From the NCBI GenBank assembly GCA_963712055.1, contig CAVQGN010000004.1:248001-312000 (forward strand): a stretch of 64,000 nucleotides of DNA. The letters are read 5' to 3'. Below, one piece after another: positions 1 through 8,415 of this stretch. The notes beneath the pieces are model-generated. The model was given only the letters and a program-made list of their open reading frames with translations, was not told the origin of the DNA and made no database searches. Positions within the stretch are counted from its first letter, which is position 1, and each line of letters opens with the position of its first letter. The stretch comes from JAHBVL01 sp963712055. Lineage in GTDB: Bacteria > Chloroflexota > Chloroflexia > Thermomicrobiales > UBA6265. Position numbers and translations under genes: made by a program.

Positions 1-2
1 TT

Positions 3-443
3 GCCGGTGGCATGAGCAACATGCTGACCACTTTCGCGACCTGCTGTCGCCCGGTCAACGGCGACCCGATCGTCGGTTTCGTGACTCGTGGACGCGGGAT
101 CACCGTCCACCGGGCCTCGTGCGTCAACGTGATCAATACTCCGGACCAGGAGCGTCTCCTCGAACTGACCTGGGACGATACTGCGACTGATAACACCGTC
201 CCCGTGCCAATCATCCTGCGCGCGTTCGACCGCGTTGGCCTGGTCCGCGATATCTCAACCGAACTCGCGGATGAGCGGATCAATATCCTCAATCTCGAAT
301 CACATACCCATGACAATCGCGAGGTCACGATTCGTTTGATCCTCGAACTGCTCGATCTCAAGCAACTAAGCAGGGTGGTCCATCGCCTCGAAATGATTCC
401 TGACGTCATCGAAGCCCACCGCGAAGCCAGCGGAGTCCGGTGA
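3..443 (+). CDS. rel: Rel/SpoT-family (p)ppGpp synthetase/hydrolase, C-terminal part only
   Basis: The frame is open through the left edge, so only about the last 146 codons are present and the true start lies outside. The fragment begins with the conserved zinc-finger/RIS segment (CCRPVNGDPIVGFVTRGRG, then VHRASC) and continues into a C-terminal ACT domain (VPIILRAFDRVGLVRDIS, then NILNLESHTHD). This is the regulatory end of a long RSH stringent-response enzyme; the hydrolase, synthetase and TGS domains would lie upstream. The stop codon overlaps the GTG start of the next gene by four bases, which suggests translational coupling. Family call is firm; synthetase versus hydrolase activity cannot be judged from this part. 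Confidence 0.93.
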   Translation, partial: AGGMSNMLTTFATCCRPVNGDPIVGFVTRGRGITVHRASCVNVINTPDQERLLELTWDDTATDNTVPVPIILRAFDRVGLVRDISTELADERINILNLESHTHDNREVTIRLILELLDLKQLSRVVHRLEMIPDVIEAHREASGVR

Positions 444-1423
444 ATCGATTGGTTTCCGGCGGAGTCCTTGCCGCCGGCGAAATACTTGTCGATCTGATTG
501 CATCCGATGGCTCAAATGGGCTGCTCGACGCAACCTCCCTGGCAGTCCGACCCGGCGGAGCGCCGGCCAACGCCGCCGTCGCGCTGGCTCGGCAAGGGTT
601 GCCGGTGGCCTTCCTCGGCGTGGTCGGACAGGACCCCTTCGGAGAGCGGCTGATCACATCACTGAGCGCTGCCCACGTCGACACCAGCCTCATCCGTTCC
701 ACCCCCGATGCTGAAACGAGTCTGGCGCTTGCCTGGAAAGACGCGAACGGTGATGGGCATTTTCGACTCATCCGGATGGCCGACCGTCTGCTGTCACCCG
801 ACGACATCGACCGTGCCGATGTCCGCCACCGGGACGCCTTGGTGATTGGCTCGGTGTCCCTCGCGGAAGATCCCTCCCGTTCGGCAATCGAGCGTGCCGT
901 TGCCCAGGCGAACAAAGCCGATGTGCCGGTTTGCTTTGACGTGAACGTGCGCCCATCGATCTGGTCTAAACCGGAGCAGATCCTGGACGTCGTTCGCCCA
1001 GTTCTTGGCTCAGTCGACCTGATCAAAGCTAGCGTCGATGATGTCGCGTACCTTTCAGGAAGTCGGCTCATGGGGAGGGAGGCTCTCGCCTGGTTGGACC
1101 AGTTTCCAGCCCGGTTTCTGATCGTGACTGACGGCAGTCGGGGCGCCTGGTTTGCGGTTCGCTCCAGCACTGGCGACCTGGTCAGGTCAGAGTTCGTTCC
1201 AGCTTTCGCAGTTGATGCCATCGATCCGACCGGTGCCGGCGACGCGTTTACGGCTGCGATTCTCTCCCGCTTGCTCGCGAATGAGTGGCAGGATCTGACT
1301 GAAAGCGATCTGCACTATGCCGCCGCTGCTGGAGCGCTGACCACGACCCGCCATGGCGCGATCGACGCGTTGCCAACCCGCTCGGATATCCTCTCCTTTC
1401 TGGCCAGCGTCGGGTCAGCCTGA
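440..1423 (+). CDS. PfkB-family carbohydrate kinase (fructokinase/KDG-kinase-like)
   Basis: A 327-residue ribokinase-fold sugar kinase. The N-terminal substrate-binding signature is at about residues 38-65 (PGGAPANAAVALARQG, then LGVVGQDPFG). The C-terminal ATP/anion-hole signature DPTGAGDAF is at 262-270, with the catalytic base Asp268. Length is normal for the family. Starts at GTG, overlapping the rel stop by four bases. The family phosphorylates sugars such as fructose, 2-keto-3-deoxygluconate or ribose; the sequence does not fix the substrate, though the motif spacing resembles fructokinases. It sits in a run of housekeeping genes rather than a sugar operon. Confidence 0.92.
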   Translation: MNRLVSGGVLAAGEILVDLIASDGSNGLLDATSLAVRPGGAPANAAVALARQGLPVAFLGVVGQDPFGERLITSLSAAHVDTSLIRSTPDAETSLALAWKDANGDGHFRLIRMADRLLSPDDIDRADVRHRDALVIGSVSLAEDPSRSAIERAVAQANKADVPVCFDVNVRPSIWSKPEQILDVVRPVLGSVDLIKASVDDVAYLSGSRLMGREALAWLDQFPARFLIVTDGSRGAWFAVRSSTGDLVRSEFVPAFAVDAIDPTGAGDAFTAAILSRLLANEWQDLTESDLHYAAAAGALTTTRHGAIDALPTRSDILSFLASVGSA

Positions 1424-1477
1424 AACGGTTCACCCCAGCGCCAGCCTCCGACACGGGTCGACCTGACAGGAACCGTT

Positions 1478-2347
1478 GTGCCCAAACTCGCTGATCCGGT
1501 GGCCATCTCCATTTTCGGACTCGAGATTCGCTGGTACGCGATTTTCATACTGACCGGCTTGCTGATTGCGATCGCTATTGCTCGGTGGATTGCCCTCTCG
1601 CGCGGTCTGGATCCCGAGTTCGTGCTCGATGTCGCTCCCTGGATCGTCATTGGCGCGCTGATCGGAGCCAGGCTCTACTATCTGGCTCTGAAATGGGATT
1701 ACTTTCTCGATCAACCGCGTGAAGCGCTCAACATCCGACTCGGTGGGCTGACGGTCCATGGCGCGATAGTCGGCGGTTTGATTGCGCTCTATGTCTATTG
1801 CCGCTGGCGCGATCAGCGCTTTCTTACCTGGGCCGATATCATCGCCGCGGCAATGCCGATTGGTCAGGCGATCGGACGCTGGGGGAATTGGGCTAATCAG
1901 GAAGCCTTTGGCACACCCACGAGTCGACCCTGGGCCGTTCATATCGATCCGCAGTATCGACCGCCGCAGTATTCAAGCTTCGAAACCTTCCACCCGACCT
2001 TTCTCTATGAATCGCTGCTGAACCTGGCAATCGCGGCAATCCTGATTCCAATTGCCTTGCGGATGCCACTAAGCCGTTTCTGGCGCGAAGGGGACGTCGT
2101 CTGGATCTACATGATTCTCTATGGATCCGTTCGCTTTCTGATCGAGCGAGTCCGGACTGATAGCCTCTATATTGGACCGTTGCCGGCCGCCTACTGGATC
2201 AGCTGGGGCTTGATCGCCATTGGTGTTGCCATGCTCCTGCTGCGACGTACAGTCTGGCCGGGTGCGGTGGTCGCCGACCTCGAACCAGTGGCAATTCCAA
2301 CGCCCGATGATCAACAGAAAGAACATGACGCCCGTGAATCGATCTGA
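1478..2347 (+). CDS. lgt: Prolipoprotein diacylglyceryl transferase
   Basis: An integral membrane enzyme of 289 residues. It transfers the diacylglyceryl group of phosphatidylglycerol to the lipobox cysteine of prolipoproteins, the first step of lipoprotein maturation. About seven hydrophobic spans are visible. The family signature GRWGNWANQEAFG lies at about residues 133-145 and a conserved HGAIVGG loop at 94-100. GTG start with AGGAA six bases upstream. The last 23 bases overlap the start of the next gene, suggesting one transcript. The tail after about residue 265 is hydrophilic and cytoplasmic. Confidence 0.95.
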   Translation: MPKLADPVAISIFGLEIRWYAIFILTGLLIAIAIARWIALSRGLDPEFVLDVAPWIVIGALIGARLYYLALKWDYFLDQPREALNIRLGGLTVHGAIVGGLIALYVYCRWRDQRFLTWADIIAAAMPIGQAIGRWGNWANQEAFGTPTSRPWAVHIDPQYRPPQYSSFETFHPTFLYESLLNLAIAAILIPIALRMPLSRFWREGDVVWIYMILYGSVRFLIERVRTDSLYIGPLPAAYWISWGLIAIGVAMLLLRRTVWPGAVVADLEPVAIPTPDDQQKEHDARESI

Positions 2348-3788
2348 ACCAACCCAGCCTGCGCCCACCGGTTCCGCCTGGAACCTGGCAGCTTTGCTTG
2401 CCTCCGCTCATCTGATCGCACTTGGAACGACGGAAATGGTGCCGGAAACCACGATCGAAGATGTGCTCGGGACAGTTCACAGCGTCCGTGCCGCACGTGG
2501 ATCGGCGGAGTCGATCCTCTCGGTTCTCGCGCAGTTTGAAGAACGCGTCGAAGCCCAGGTCCCGGCAAGCGCGCTTGGGGTGCTGGCAGTTGGTCGCGGA
2601 ACGGGCGAAGCGGTCGCAGCGCTCGCCCGGTTGCAGGCCCGATCGGAATTGCTCGACCTCGCCGAGGCGGCAGTTTCAACCCGCATCTGTTTCGCTGAGA
2701 TGGCGGATCGCCACGTCGTCACGATGATGGCGGCGACACTCCATGGGCAACCAGCCTCACCGACCTCGCTTGGGCATTGGCTCGGCGGTACGATCGGTCC
2801 GCTCGCGCGTGCGAACGAGCTGCTGGCGCTCGCCTATACACAAACCAACCGCTCGCCCCTCGGCGCCGGCTCGCTGGCGGCTGGACGATTGCAGGTCGAT
2901 CGAGACGAAGTCGCCAATCTACTCGCTTTCGACGGCGTCATTACGAATACCTTTGACGCGGTCAGTTCGGTCGACTTTCTCGTGGTGGCTGCTGACGCCA
3001 TCGAAGCCACCGTTTCTCCATTGCTGCGATTTGCTGATGAGCTGGAGAACTGGACTCGGTCTGATCCCGACTATCTTCTCTTCCAGGAAGAGCAGTTTCA
3101 TCGGTTTGGCGATCTTCCGCAGCTGCGCCTGCCATCAGTGCTCGCGGCCGCCCGCGCCAGTGCCACCGAGAGTCTCGACTTCTGCGACGCGCTCCGCCGC
3201 TGGGCGCGGACTCGCGATTACGGCCCGCAAATTCGGATCGATGGCGGAACCGAGCGTCTCTCTGGAGCGATCGGAAGTGCGACTCAGCTGCTGGAGCAAG
3301 TGTCAGATCTCATTCGGACTGGTCTCGAGGTCAACCGGGCCGCACTCGCGAACAAAGCCGGCAAAGGCTATGTCACGAGCAGTGATCTGGCTGATTTTCT
3401 CATCCTCGAGGAGTCGATAGCTCCAGCCGATGCTCGTATGATCGCGGTCCGCGCGCTGAGCGCGATCAAGGAACGTGGCCAGCAGATCAGTGCGCTCGAT
3501 CGCGACGCAATCGACGGCGCCGCGCTGATGGTGATCGGACGCGAGATCGGCATCGAGATCGAATCCCTAAGCCGGTATCTCGCTCCCCGCCGGGTGGTTG
3601 AGAGTCGAACGACCTCCGGCGCTCCCAGTCCCGCATCGACCCGTGCCTGGATCGTCGCTGAGCAGGATCAGATCGCTTCCGACAGTCAGGCATGGGAAAC
3701 CAAACGCCAGCGCGTTGGCGAAGCGATCGCCAGCTTGATAGACGCGGCCGCAATCGCAGCCGATTCCCGCTTGACCCGGGAGAACTGA
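2325..3788 (+). CDS. Argininosuccinate-lyase-fold protein lacking the catalytic signature loop
   Basis: About 487 residues related to the aspartase/fumarase superfamily, closest by eye to argininosuccinate lyase (ASL). Recognisable ASL blocks are LHGQPASPTSLGHW (about 139-152, in place of the usual THLQ.AQP.T.GH), SPLGAGSLAAGRLQVDR (167-183) followed by LLAFDGVITNTFDAVSS, and the C-terminal block YVTSSDLADFLILEE near 350. Where true ASLs carry the catalytic GSSxMPxKxNP loop, this protein reads FGDLPQLRLPSVLAAARASA (about 251-270): the serine loop is missing. It is therefore probably not a normal ASL and may be structural, regulatory or catalytically reassigned. The start ATG at 2325 has AGAAAGA just upstream and overlaps lgt. 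No other arginine-synthesis gene is adjacent. Confidence 0.72.
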   Translation: MTPVNRSEPTQPAPTGSAWNLAALLASAHLIALGTTEMVPETTIEDVLGTVHSVRAARGSAESILSVLAQFEERVEAQVPASALGVLAVGRGTGEAVAALARLQARSELLDLAEAAVSTRICFAEMADRHVVTMMAATLHGQPASPTSLGHWLGGTIGPLARANELLALAYTQTNRSPLGAGSLAAGRLQVDRDEVANLLAFDGVITNTFDAVSSVDFLVVAADAIEATVSPLLRFADELENWTRSDPDYLLFQEEQFHRFGDLPQLRLPSVLAAARASATESLDFCDALRRWARTRDYGPQIRIDGGTERLSGAIGSATQLLEQVSDLIRTGLEVNRAALANKAGKGYVTSSDLADFLILEESIAPADARMIAVRALSAIKERGQQISALDRDAIDGAALMVIGREIGIEIESLSRYLAPRRVVESRTTSGAPSPASTRAWIVAEQDQIASDSQAWETKRQRVGEAIASLIDAAAIAADSRLTREN

Positions 3789-3811
3789 CCGTTTTCGGGC
3801 GCGCCTGATCG

Positions 3812-3817
3812 TATACT
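3812..3817 (+). promoter_or_regulatory. Possible -10 element upstream of hflX
   Basis: TATACT lies about 80 bases before the hflX start, in the 106-base gap after the ASL-like gene. No convincing -35 hexamer is at the right distance, so an internal promoter here is only a possibility. Confidence 0.25.
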
Positions 3818-3894
3818 GAAGGAACAGTGCCATAGCAGAAGCCTGACGGCACTGGTCATCCTGTTTTCATTTTCGCCAGGAATCGAGAACCGTT

Positions 3895-5238
3895 TTGGAT
3901 ACCGCGAACCCTATCGAACATGCCCTGCTGGTGGCCGTCGAGGCCTACCGCGACACCTGGGAGGTCACTGACTCGCTCGAGGAACTTGCCCGGCTGGCCG
4001 AGTCCGCCGGTGTCGAAGTCGTCGGTTCTGCCTCCCAGAAACTGAGCCATCCCCTGACCGGTACCTACGTCGGTAAAGGGAAACTCGAGGAAATCCGCGA
4101 TCTGCGTGAAGACCTCGACTATGACCTCGTCATCTTCAACGATGAACTCTCTCCCTCGCAGCAACGAAACCTCGAGAAGTTTCTCGATGTCAAGATTATC
4201 GACCGGACCGCGCTGATCCTCGACGTTTTCGCCAAACGCGCGCAAACGCACGAAGGACGATTGCAGGTCGAGCTTGCGCAACTTGAATATCGCCTGCCGC
4301 GCCTGACCGGTATGTGGACCCACCTTTCGCGCCAGTCGGTCGGTGGCGTCGGACTTCGTGGACCAGGCGAAACGCAGCTCGAATCTGACCGCCGCGAAAT
4401 CGGCAAACGGATTGCGTTCATCAAAGGGCAGTTAAGCGAGGTCCATCGCCACCGCGAACTCTATCGATCCCGTCGGCGAGATGCCGGCGTGCCGGTGGCG
4501 GCCCTGGTCGGCTATACGAATGCCGGCAAAAGCACGATGCTGAATGCCCTTTCAGGCGCCGGCGTGGTCGCAGAAGATAAACTTTTCGCCACTCTCGATC
4601 CCACTACCCGCCGGGTGGCTCTACCGAGTGGTCGCGAAGTGCTGGTGACCGACACCGTCGGCTTTATCAACAATCTGCCAACCATGGTCATCGCGGCATT
4701 TCGATCGACGCTCGAAGAGATCAACGAAGCCGCGCTGTTAATCCACGTTCTGGACGTCACCCATCCAAATGCGCTCGAGCAGGCTGGAACCGTCGCCACG
4801 GTTCTCGAAGACCTTGGGTGCGATGACAAACCGGTCATTCTCGTATTCAACAAGATCGATCTCCTGCGCGAAGAGGATGCAAGCCGGGTCGAGGAACTGC
4901 GTCAGCAGATTGCCGCCGCCGGAGTCGTTTCGGTTTCGGCGATGACCGGCACCGGAATGGAGGATCTGCTCGCTCAAATCGAAAAGGCACTGGAAACTGA
5001 ACAACGATTCGTGACGGTGCGGATGACCGTGCCCTATCCTCGCTCGGAACTCGTCGATCGATTCCACACGATTGGCCGCGTCGAGGAAACGACCTATGAC
5101 GAACGGGGAACCACGATGACCGGGGTGGTCCCGGAACGCCATCTGGGCGAATTCGCCCCGTTCGTAGTGATCGTAGGCGGAGAGAGCGGCAAGGCGACCG
5201 AAAAACCTGAACCGGAATCGGCTGAATCAGCGGCCTGA
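3895..5238 (+). CDS. hflX: GTPase HflX
   Basis: A 447-residue TRAFAC GTPase that binds the 50S ribosome and, in characterised species, splits or rescues stalled ribosomes under stress. The N-terminal HflX domain contains TYVGKGKLEEI and FNDELSPSQQRNLE. The middle has the family linker GPGETQLESDRR. The G domain has Walker A GYTNAGKST (206-214), G3 DTVGFINNLP and G4 NKID. The start is TTG at 3895, where homology begins, with AGGAA and GAGAA upstream. The C-terminal tail is acidic and variable. It is followed after 13 bases by purM. Confidence 0.96.
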   Translation: MDTANPIEHALLVAVEAYRDTWEVTDSLEELARLAESAGVEVVGSASQKLSHPLTGTYVGKGKLEEIRDLREDLDYDLVIFNDELSPSQQRNLEKFLDVKIIDRTALILDVFAKRAQTHEGRLQVELAQLEYRLPRLTGMWTHLSRQSVGGVGLRGPGETQLESDRREIGKRIAFIKGQLSEVHRHRELYRSRRRDAGVPVAALVGYTNAGKSTMLNALSGAGVVAEDKLFATLDPTTRRVALPSGREVLVTDTVGFINNLPTMVIAAFRSTLEEINEAALLIHVLDVTHPNALEQAGTVATVLEDLGCDDKPVILVFNKIDLLREEDASRVEELRQQIAAAGVVSVSAMTGTGMEDLLAQIEKALETEQRFVTVRMTVPYPRSELVDRFHTIGRVEETTYDERGTTMTGVVPERHLGEFAPFVVIVGGESGKATEKPEPESAESAA

Positions 5239-5251
5239 CAGGAGTGGAAGG

Positions 5252-6334
5252 ATGACCGGCGGGGCAACATACCGGGAGGCTGGGGTCGATATCGAAGCAG
5301 CCACGCAAGCCGTGGCTTCCATCCGCGACCTCGCTGAAGCGACCCGGGCCAACACCGGCGCCGGCGCACTCGGGCACTTCGGCGGAATCTATCGTCTGCC
5401 GGCCGGTGGTGATCAGTTGCTGGTGGCTTCTGCCGACGGCGTCGGAACGAAACTCATGCTGGCGTTCCAGTTCGGAGGCGAAGCGCACGCCCAGGTTGGC
5501 TCCGATCTCGTTTGCCACTGCATCGATGACCTTCTGGCCTGCGGAGCACGCCCTCTCTTTTTTCTCGACTATTTCGCCACCGGCAAGCTCAACAAGGACG
5601 TTTTCACCACCGTTGTGCGCGGTCTCTCGGCAGCCTGCGCCGTCAACGGTCTGGCACTGATCGGCGGCGAAACAGCGGAAATGCCGGGTTTGTACGACGA
5701 TGGTCATTACGATCTGGCTGGGTTCATCGTCGGGACGGTAGCTCCAGACCGGTTCATCGACGGCAGCGCGATCAAGTCGGGCGATCTGCTTCTCGGTTTG
5801 CCGTCGACCGGGCTGCAAACCAATGGCTACAGTCTCGCTCGGGCGGTACTCGGACTCCGTGACGGTGACACGCCGGTTTTGCCCATCGATCAACCGCGAG
5901 ACGACCTCGATGGCGCTACGATCGCGGAAGCACTGATGGCGGGACACCCGAGTTATTTCGATCAGGTTTGGCCGTTGCTCGAAGCCAACCTGGTCACGGG
6001 AATGGCGCACATCACCGGCGGCGGTTTGCTGGACAACGTGCCCAGGATGCTCCCAGACGGGCTCAGCGCCAGGTTCGATCCTACGACCTGGCCCTCGCCG
6101 CCGCTGTTTGATCTGCTCACCAGGCTTGGTGGCATCGCACCAGATGAAGCCTACCGGGCGTTCAACATGGGTCTAGGATTCGTCATGGCGGTTCGTCCGG
6201 ACGACGTTGATGAGGCGATCACCTTGTCACCGGAATCGCGAGTCGTCGGTCAGATCGAACATTGCACCGATGCGGATCATCGAGTAGTTGGTTTGCTGGC
6301 TGTTGAACAGGACGTGACCAATGGCGCTGGTTGA
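5252..6334 (+). CDS. purM: Phosphoribosylformylglycinamidine cyclo-ligase (AIR synthetase)
   Basis: A 360-residue ATP-dependent enzyme of purine synthesis that converts FGAM to AIR in the cytosol. Conserved PurM blocks are visible: TYREAGVDIEAA at the N-terminus, SADGVGTKLMLAF, DDLLACGARPLFFLDY, the ATP-binding loop GLALIGGETAEMPG and GLPSTGLQTNGYSLAR. A good ribosome site (AGGAG, and GGAAGG adjacent) precedes the ATG. It lies 13 bases after hflX and overlaps the next gene by 14 bases. No other pur genes are nearby. Confidence 0.96.
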   Translation: MTGGATYREAGVDIEAATQAVASIRDLAEATRANTGAGALGHFGGIYRLPAGGDQLLVASADGVGTKLMLAFQFGGEAHAQVGSDLVCHCIDDLLACGARPLFFLDYFATGKLNKDVFTTVVRGLSAACAVNGLALIGGETAEMPGLYDDGHYDLAGFIVGTVAPDRFIDGSAIKSGDLLLGLPSTGLQTNGYSLARAVLGLRDGDTPVLPIDQPRDDLDGATIAEALMAGHPSYFDQVWPLLEANLVTGMAHITGGGLLDNVPRMLPDGLSARFDPTTWPSPPLFDLLTRLGGIAPDEAYRAFNMGLGFVMAVRPDDVDEAITLSPESRVVGQIEHCTDADHRVVGLLAVEQDVTNGAG

Positions 6335-6899
6335 CATCGAAGGTCGTTCGATCGAAGCCAAGATCGTCTACTTCGGTCCGTCGATGAGCGGCAAGACGAC
6401 GAATCTGCTGGCATTGCATCAATTGCTGCCAACTGAATTCAGGAGTGACCTCGCTGAAATCGGCGATGCCGAAACCCGGACGGTTTATTTCGATTATCTG
6501 CCGATCGACGCTGGTCGAGTCGATGGATTCGATCTCCGCTTTCGGGTTTATTCTGTTTCCGGCCAGGAGGGGAATACCGACGCTCGCCGGGCGATTCTGA
6601 CGGGAGCAGACGGTGTCGTTTTCGTCGCCAACGCCGAAGAAGGCCAGCAAGCCGCCAACGTCGCATCCATGACCGAGCTGCGGACGGTTCTCTCGGAACT
6701 CAATTCCCGCGACCACGAAACCTTTCCGGTTGTAGTGCAGATCAACAAACTCGATCTCGACGACGTCGTGGAACCGACAGCTCTCCAGAGCCTCCCAGGT
6801 ATTGATGGCAAACCGACCGTCACTGCGTCCGCGCTCAACAACCAGGGCGTTGTCGAGACCTTCCGCACGATTTGCAGTCTGGTGGTCGATTCGCTCTAG
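6321..6899 (+). CDS. MglA-like small Ras-family GTPase
   Basis: A 192-residue small GTPase of the bacterial MglA/Arf-like group. Walker A GPSMSGKTT is at 19-27. The switch region contains TVYFDYLPID and FRVYSVSGQEGN, as in MglA proteins, where the usual DxxG aspartate is replaced. The guanine-specificity motif NKLD is near 138. MglA proteins switch polarity or membrane processes, often with a Roadblock/LC7 activator; none is encoded in this window. The start overlaps purM by 14 bases, so it is likely the last gene of the operon. A repeat-filled gap follows. Confidence 0.85.
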   Translation: MALVDIEGRSIEAKIVYFGPSMSGKTTNLLALHQLLPTEFRSDLAEIGDAETRTVYFDYLPIDAGRVDGFDLRFRVYSVSGQEGNTDARRAILTGADGVVFVANAEEGQQAANVASMTELRTVLSELNSRDHETFPVVVQINKLDLDDVVEPTALQSLPGIDGKPTVTASALNNQGVVETFRTICSLVVDSL

Positions 6900-6991
6900 T
6901 CAAAATGTTAGCGCCACAGATTACCGGTTTTCGGGCACCCGCCGAGCGGACATTTCGAGGCACCTTCGCCGTCCTTCCAAGACTTCTTATC

Positions 6992-7272
6992 GTCGTTCCG
7001 AAGCACGAGGAGTCTGGATCGCGCGTTCTCTCTTGCTCCCGGGTGAGCATGGTCACCCCCGCAAAAACGGCGGCCACACCCACGGTCATTCCGAGGCACG
7101 AGGAATCTGGATCGCGCGTTCTCTCCTGCTCCCGGGTGAGCATGGTCACCCCCGGCGAAAACGACGGCCACACCCATTGTCATTCCGAGGCACGAGGAAT
7201 CTGGACTGCGCGATCTCTCTTGTGCCGAAGAGGTCATGGTCAACCCAGTTGAAACGGCACCACGCGACCCCC
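6992..7272. repeat. Tandem 93-94 bp repeat, three copies, in a 475-base gene-free gap
   Basis: Three consecutive units begin at 6992, 7085 and 7179. Each starts with a close match to GTCATTCCGAGGCACGAGG followed by AATCTGGATCGCGCG. Units 1 and 2 are near-identical through about 90 bases. Unit 3 decays after about 50 bases, keeping only traces such as GGTCATGGTCAACCC. The head of the unit contains a short inverted repeat (ATTCC...GGAAT), so it can form a hairpin. Similar dispersed elements occur in intergenic DNA of several environmental bacteria. The remainder of 6900-7374 holds no gene I can support. Confidence 0.85.
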
Positions 7273-7374
7273 AGGAAAGCCATCGTAGTTGGCGAGAAGA
7301 GACCCCTCGACTGCACACGTGGTTCCAGAAACTAGTGGTATCGGAGGGAAGATACTGGAACCGGCCTTTTCGGC

Positions 7375-8298
7375 TTAATCGTCCTTCTCAGACGGTTTCA
7401 GGAAGTCCGGACGGGCGAATGCTGGATCGGGATACGTGTAGAAACCGGATCCTGTTTTCTTCCCCAATTCACCTTTTGCCACTTTCTCCCGCAAAATCGT
7501 GGATGGTCTGTCAGTCGGATCCTGCGTGATAGCCTGGTAGGTTGATTCGATATCCTCGACCACGTTCAACCCGACACTGTCCATCAATGCAAAGGGTGCT
7601 TCGTCGGTCTGAAAAAAGATCATGAACAATCTGTCGATATCCTCGGGATCCGCGACTCCTTCGTCCGCTACCCGGAGCGATTCGCGTTTGATCGCCCGCC
7701 AAATCCGGTTGATGACAAATCCCTTGCTGTCCTTGCGCACCACGATCGTCGCCAACCCGAGTGAATCCCCAAACGCTTTCGCGGCAGCGATGGCCTCTGG
7801 ACTGGTCGCGCCACTACTCATTACCTCGAGCATCGATCGCGTCCAGATTGGCTGAAAAAAGTGCATGTTGAGAAAACGTTCTGGCCGCTCGACCACATCG
7901 GCAATCTGGGACGACTGCAGGGATGAACTGTTGGTCGCCAGAATCGCGTCGGTCATCGGCGAGACGGCGGCAAAGAATTCTCGTTTGGTTTCGAGATGCT
8001 CTCGAATCGCCTCGATCATCAGGTCAGCGCCGTCGAGCGCCGCTTCGAGGGAATCAACGGGTTTGATTCTGGACAGTGCCGCCTCAGCATCACCAGGAAG
8101 CATCGCCGCATCGATAATCGCCGGCATGATTTCCGTTCGGATCAGGTCGAGCGATCGTGCCAAAGCCGCCGGTTCCATGTCATAGAGCCGGACCTGTCGT
8201 CCCGACAGGGCTGTCAGCGCGGCGATATGCGATCCCATGGTGCCGGCACCGATCATGGCGACCGTTTCGATGGCATGATTGTCGAGCGATGCGGACAT
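7375..8298 (-). CDS. 3-hydroxyacyl-CoA dehydrogenase (NAD-binding, 3HCDH family)
   Basis: A 307-residue stand-alone dehydrogenase that oxidises 3-hydroxyacyl-CoA to 3-ketoacyl-CoA, as in beta-oxidation or butanoate metabolism. The N-terminal Rossmann motif VAMIGAGTMGSHIAA has GxGxxG at 17-22. The catalytic region has ATNSSSLQSSQIA, then HFFQPIWTRSMLEVM, and the C-terminal domain has KGFVINRI. The usual HFFNP reads HFFQP here, an Asn-to-Gln change near the catalytic His. Start ATG at 8298 is preceded by AGAGGGA. It is divergent from the FGGY kinase, with 117 bases between them. Confidence 0.88.
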   Translation of the reverse strand: MSASLDNHAIETVAMIGAGTMGSHIAALTALSGRQVRLYDMEPAALARSLDLIRTEIMPAIIDAAMLPGDAEAALSRIKPVDSLEAALDGADLMIEAIREHLETKREFFAAVSPMTDAILATNSSSLQSSQIADVVERPERFLNMHFFQPIWTRSMLEVMSSGATSPEAIAAAKAFGDSLGLATIVVRKDSKGFVINRIWRAIKRESLRVADEGVADPEDIDRLFMIFFQTDEAPFALMDSVGLNVVEDIESTYQAITQDPTDRPSTILREKVAKGELGKKTGSGFYTYPDPAFARPDFLKPSEKDD

Positions 8299-8415
8299 CT
8301 GATTCCCTCTCTGTGTCTGATCTGACCAGAACCTGGTCCGACGTTTGATGCTATTCCTGCGAGAATGGTACGAGAGTGGACCCCACTTCGGGATGGTAGA
8401 AATGCGGGTCAAGGA

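Noticed and set aside
4847..6010. A 387-codon open frame on the minus strand opposite hflX and purM
   Set aside because: The + strand carries full conserved HflX and PurM domains; the reverse frame has no motif and a shadow-like Arg/Ser composition.
6992..7272. CRISPR array
   Set aside because: The repeated unit is 93-94 bp end to end with no unique spacers, and no cas genes are present.
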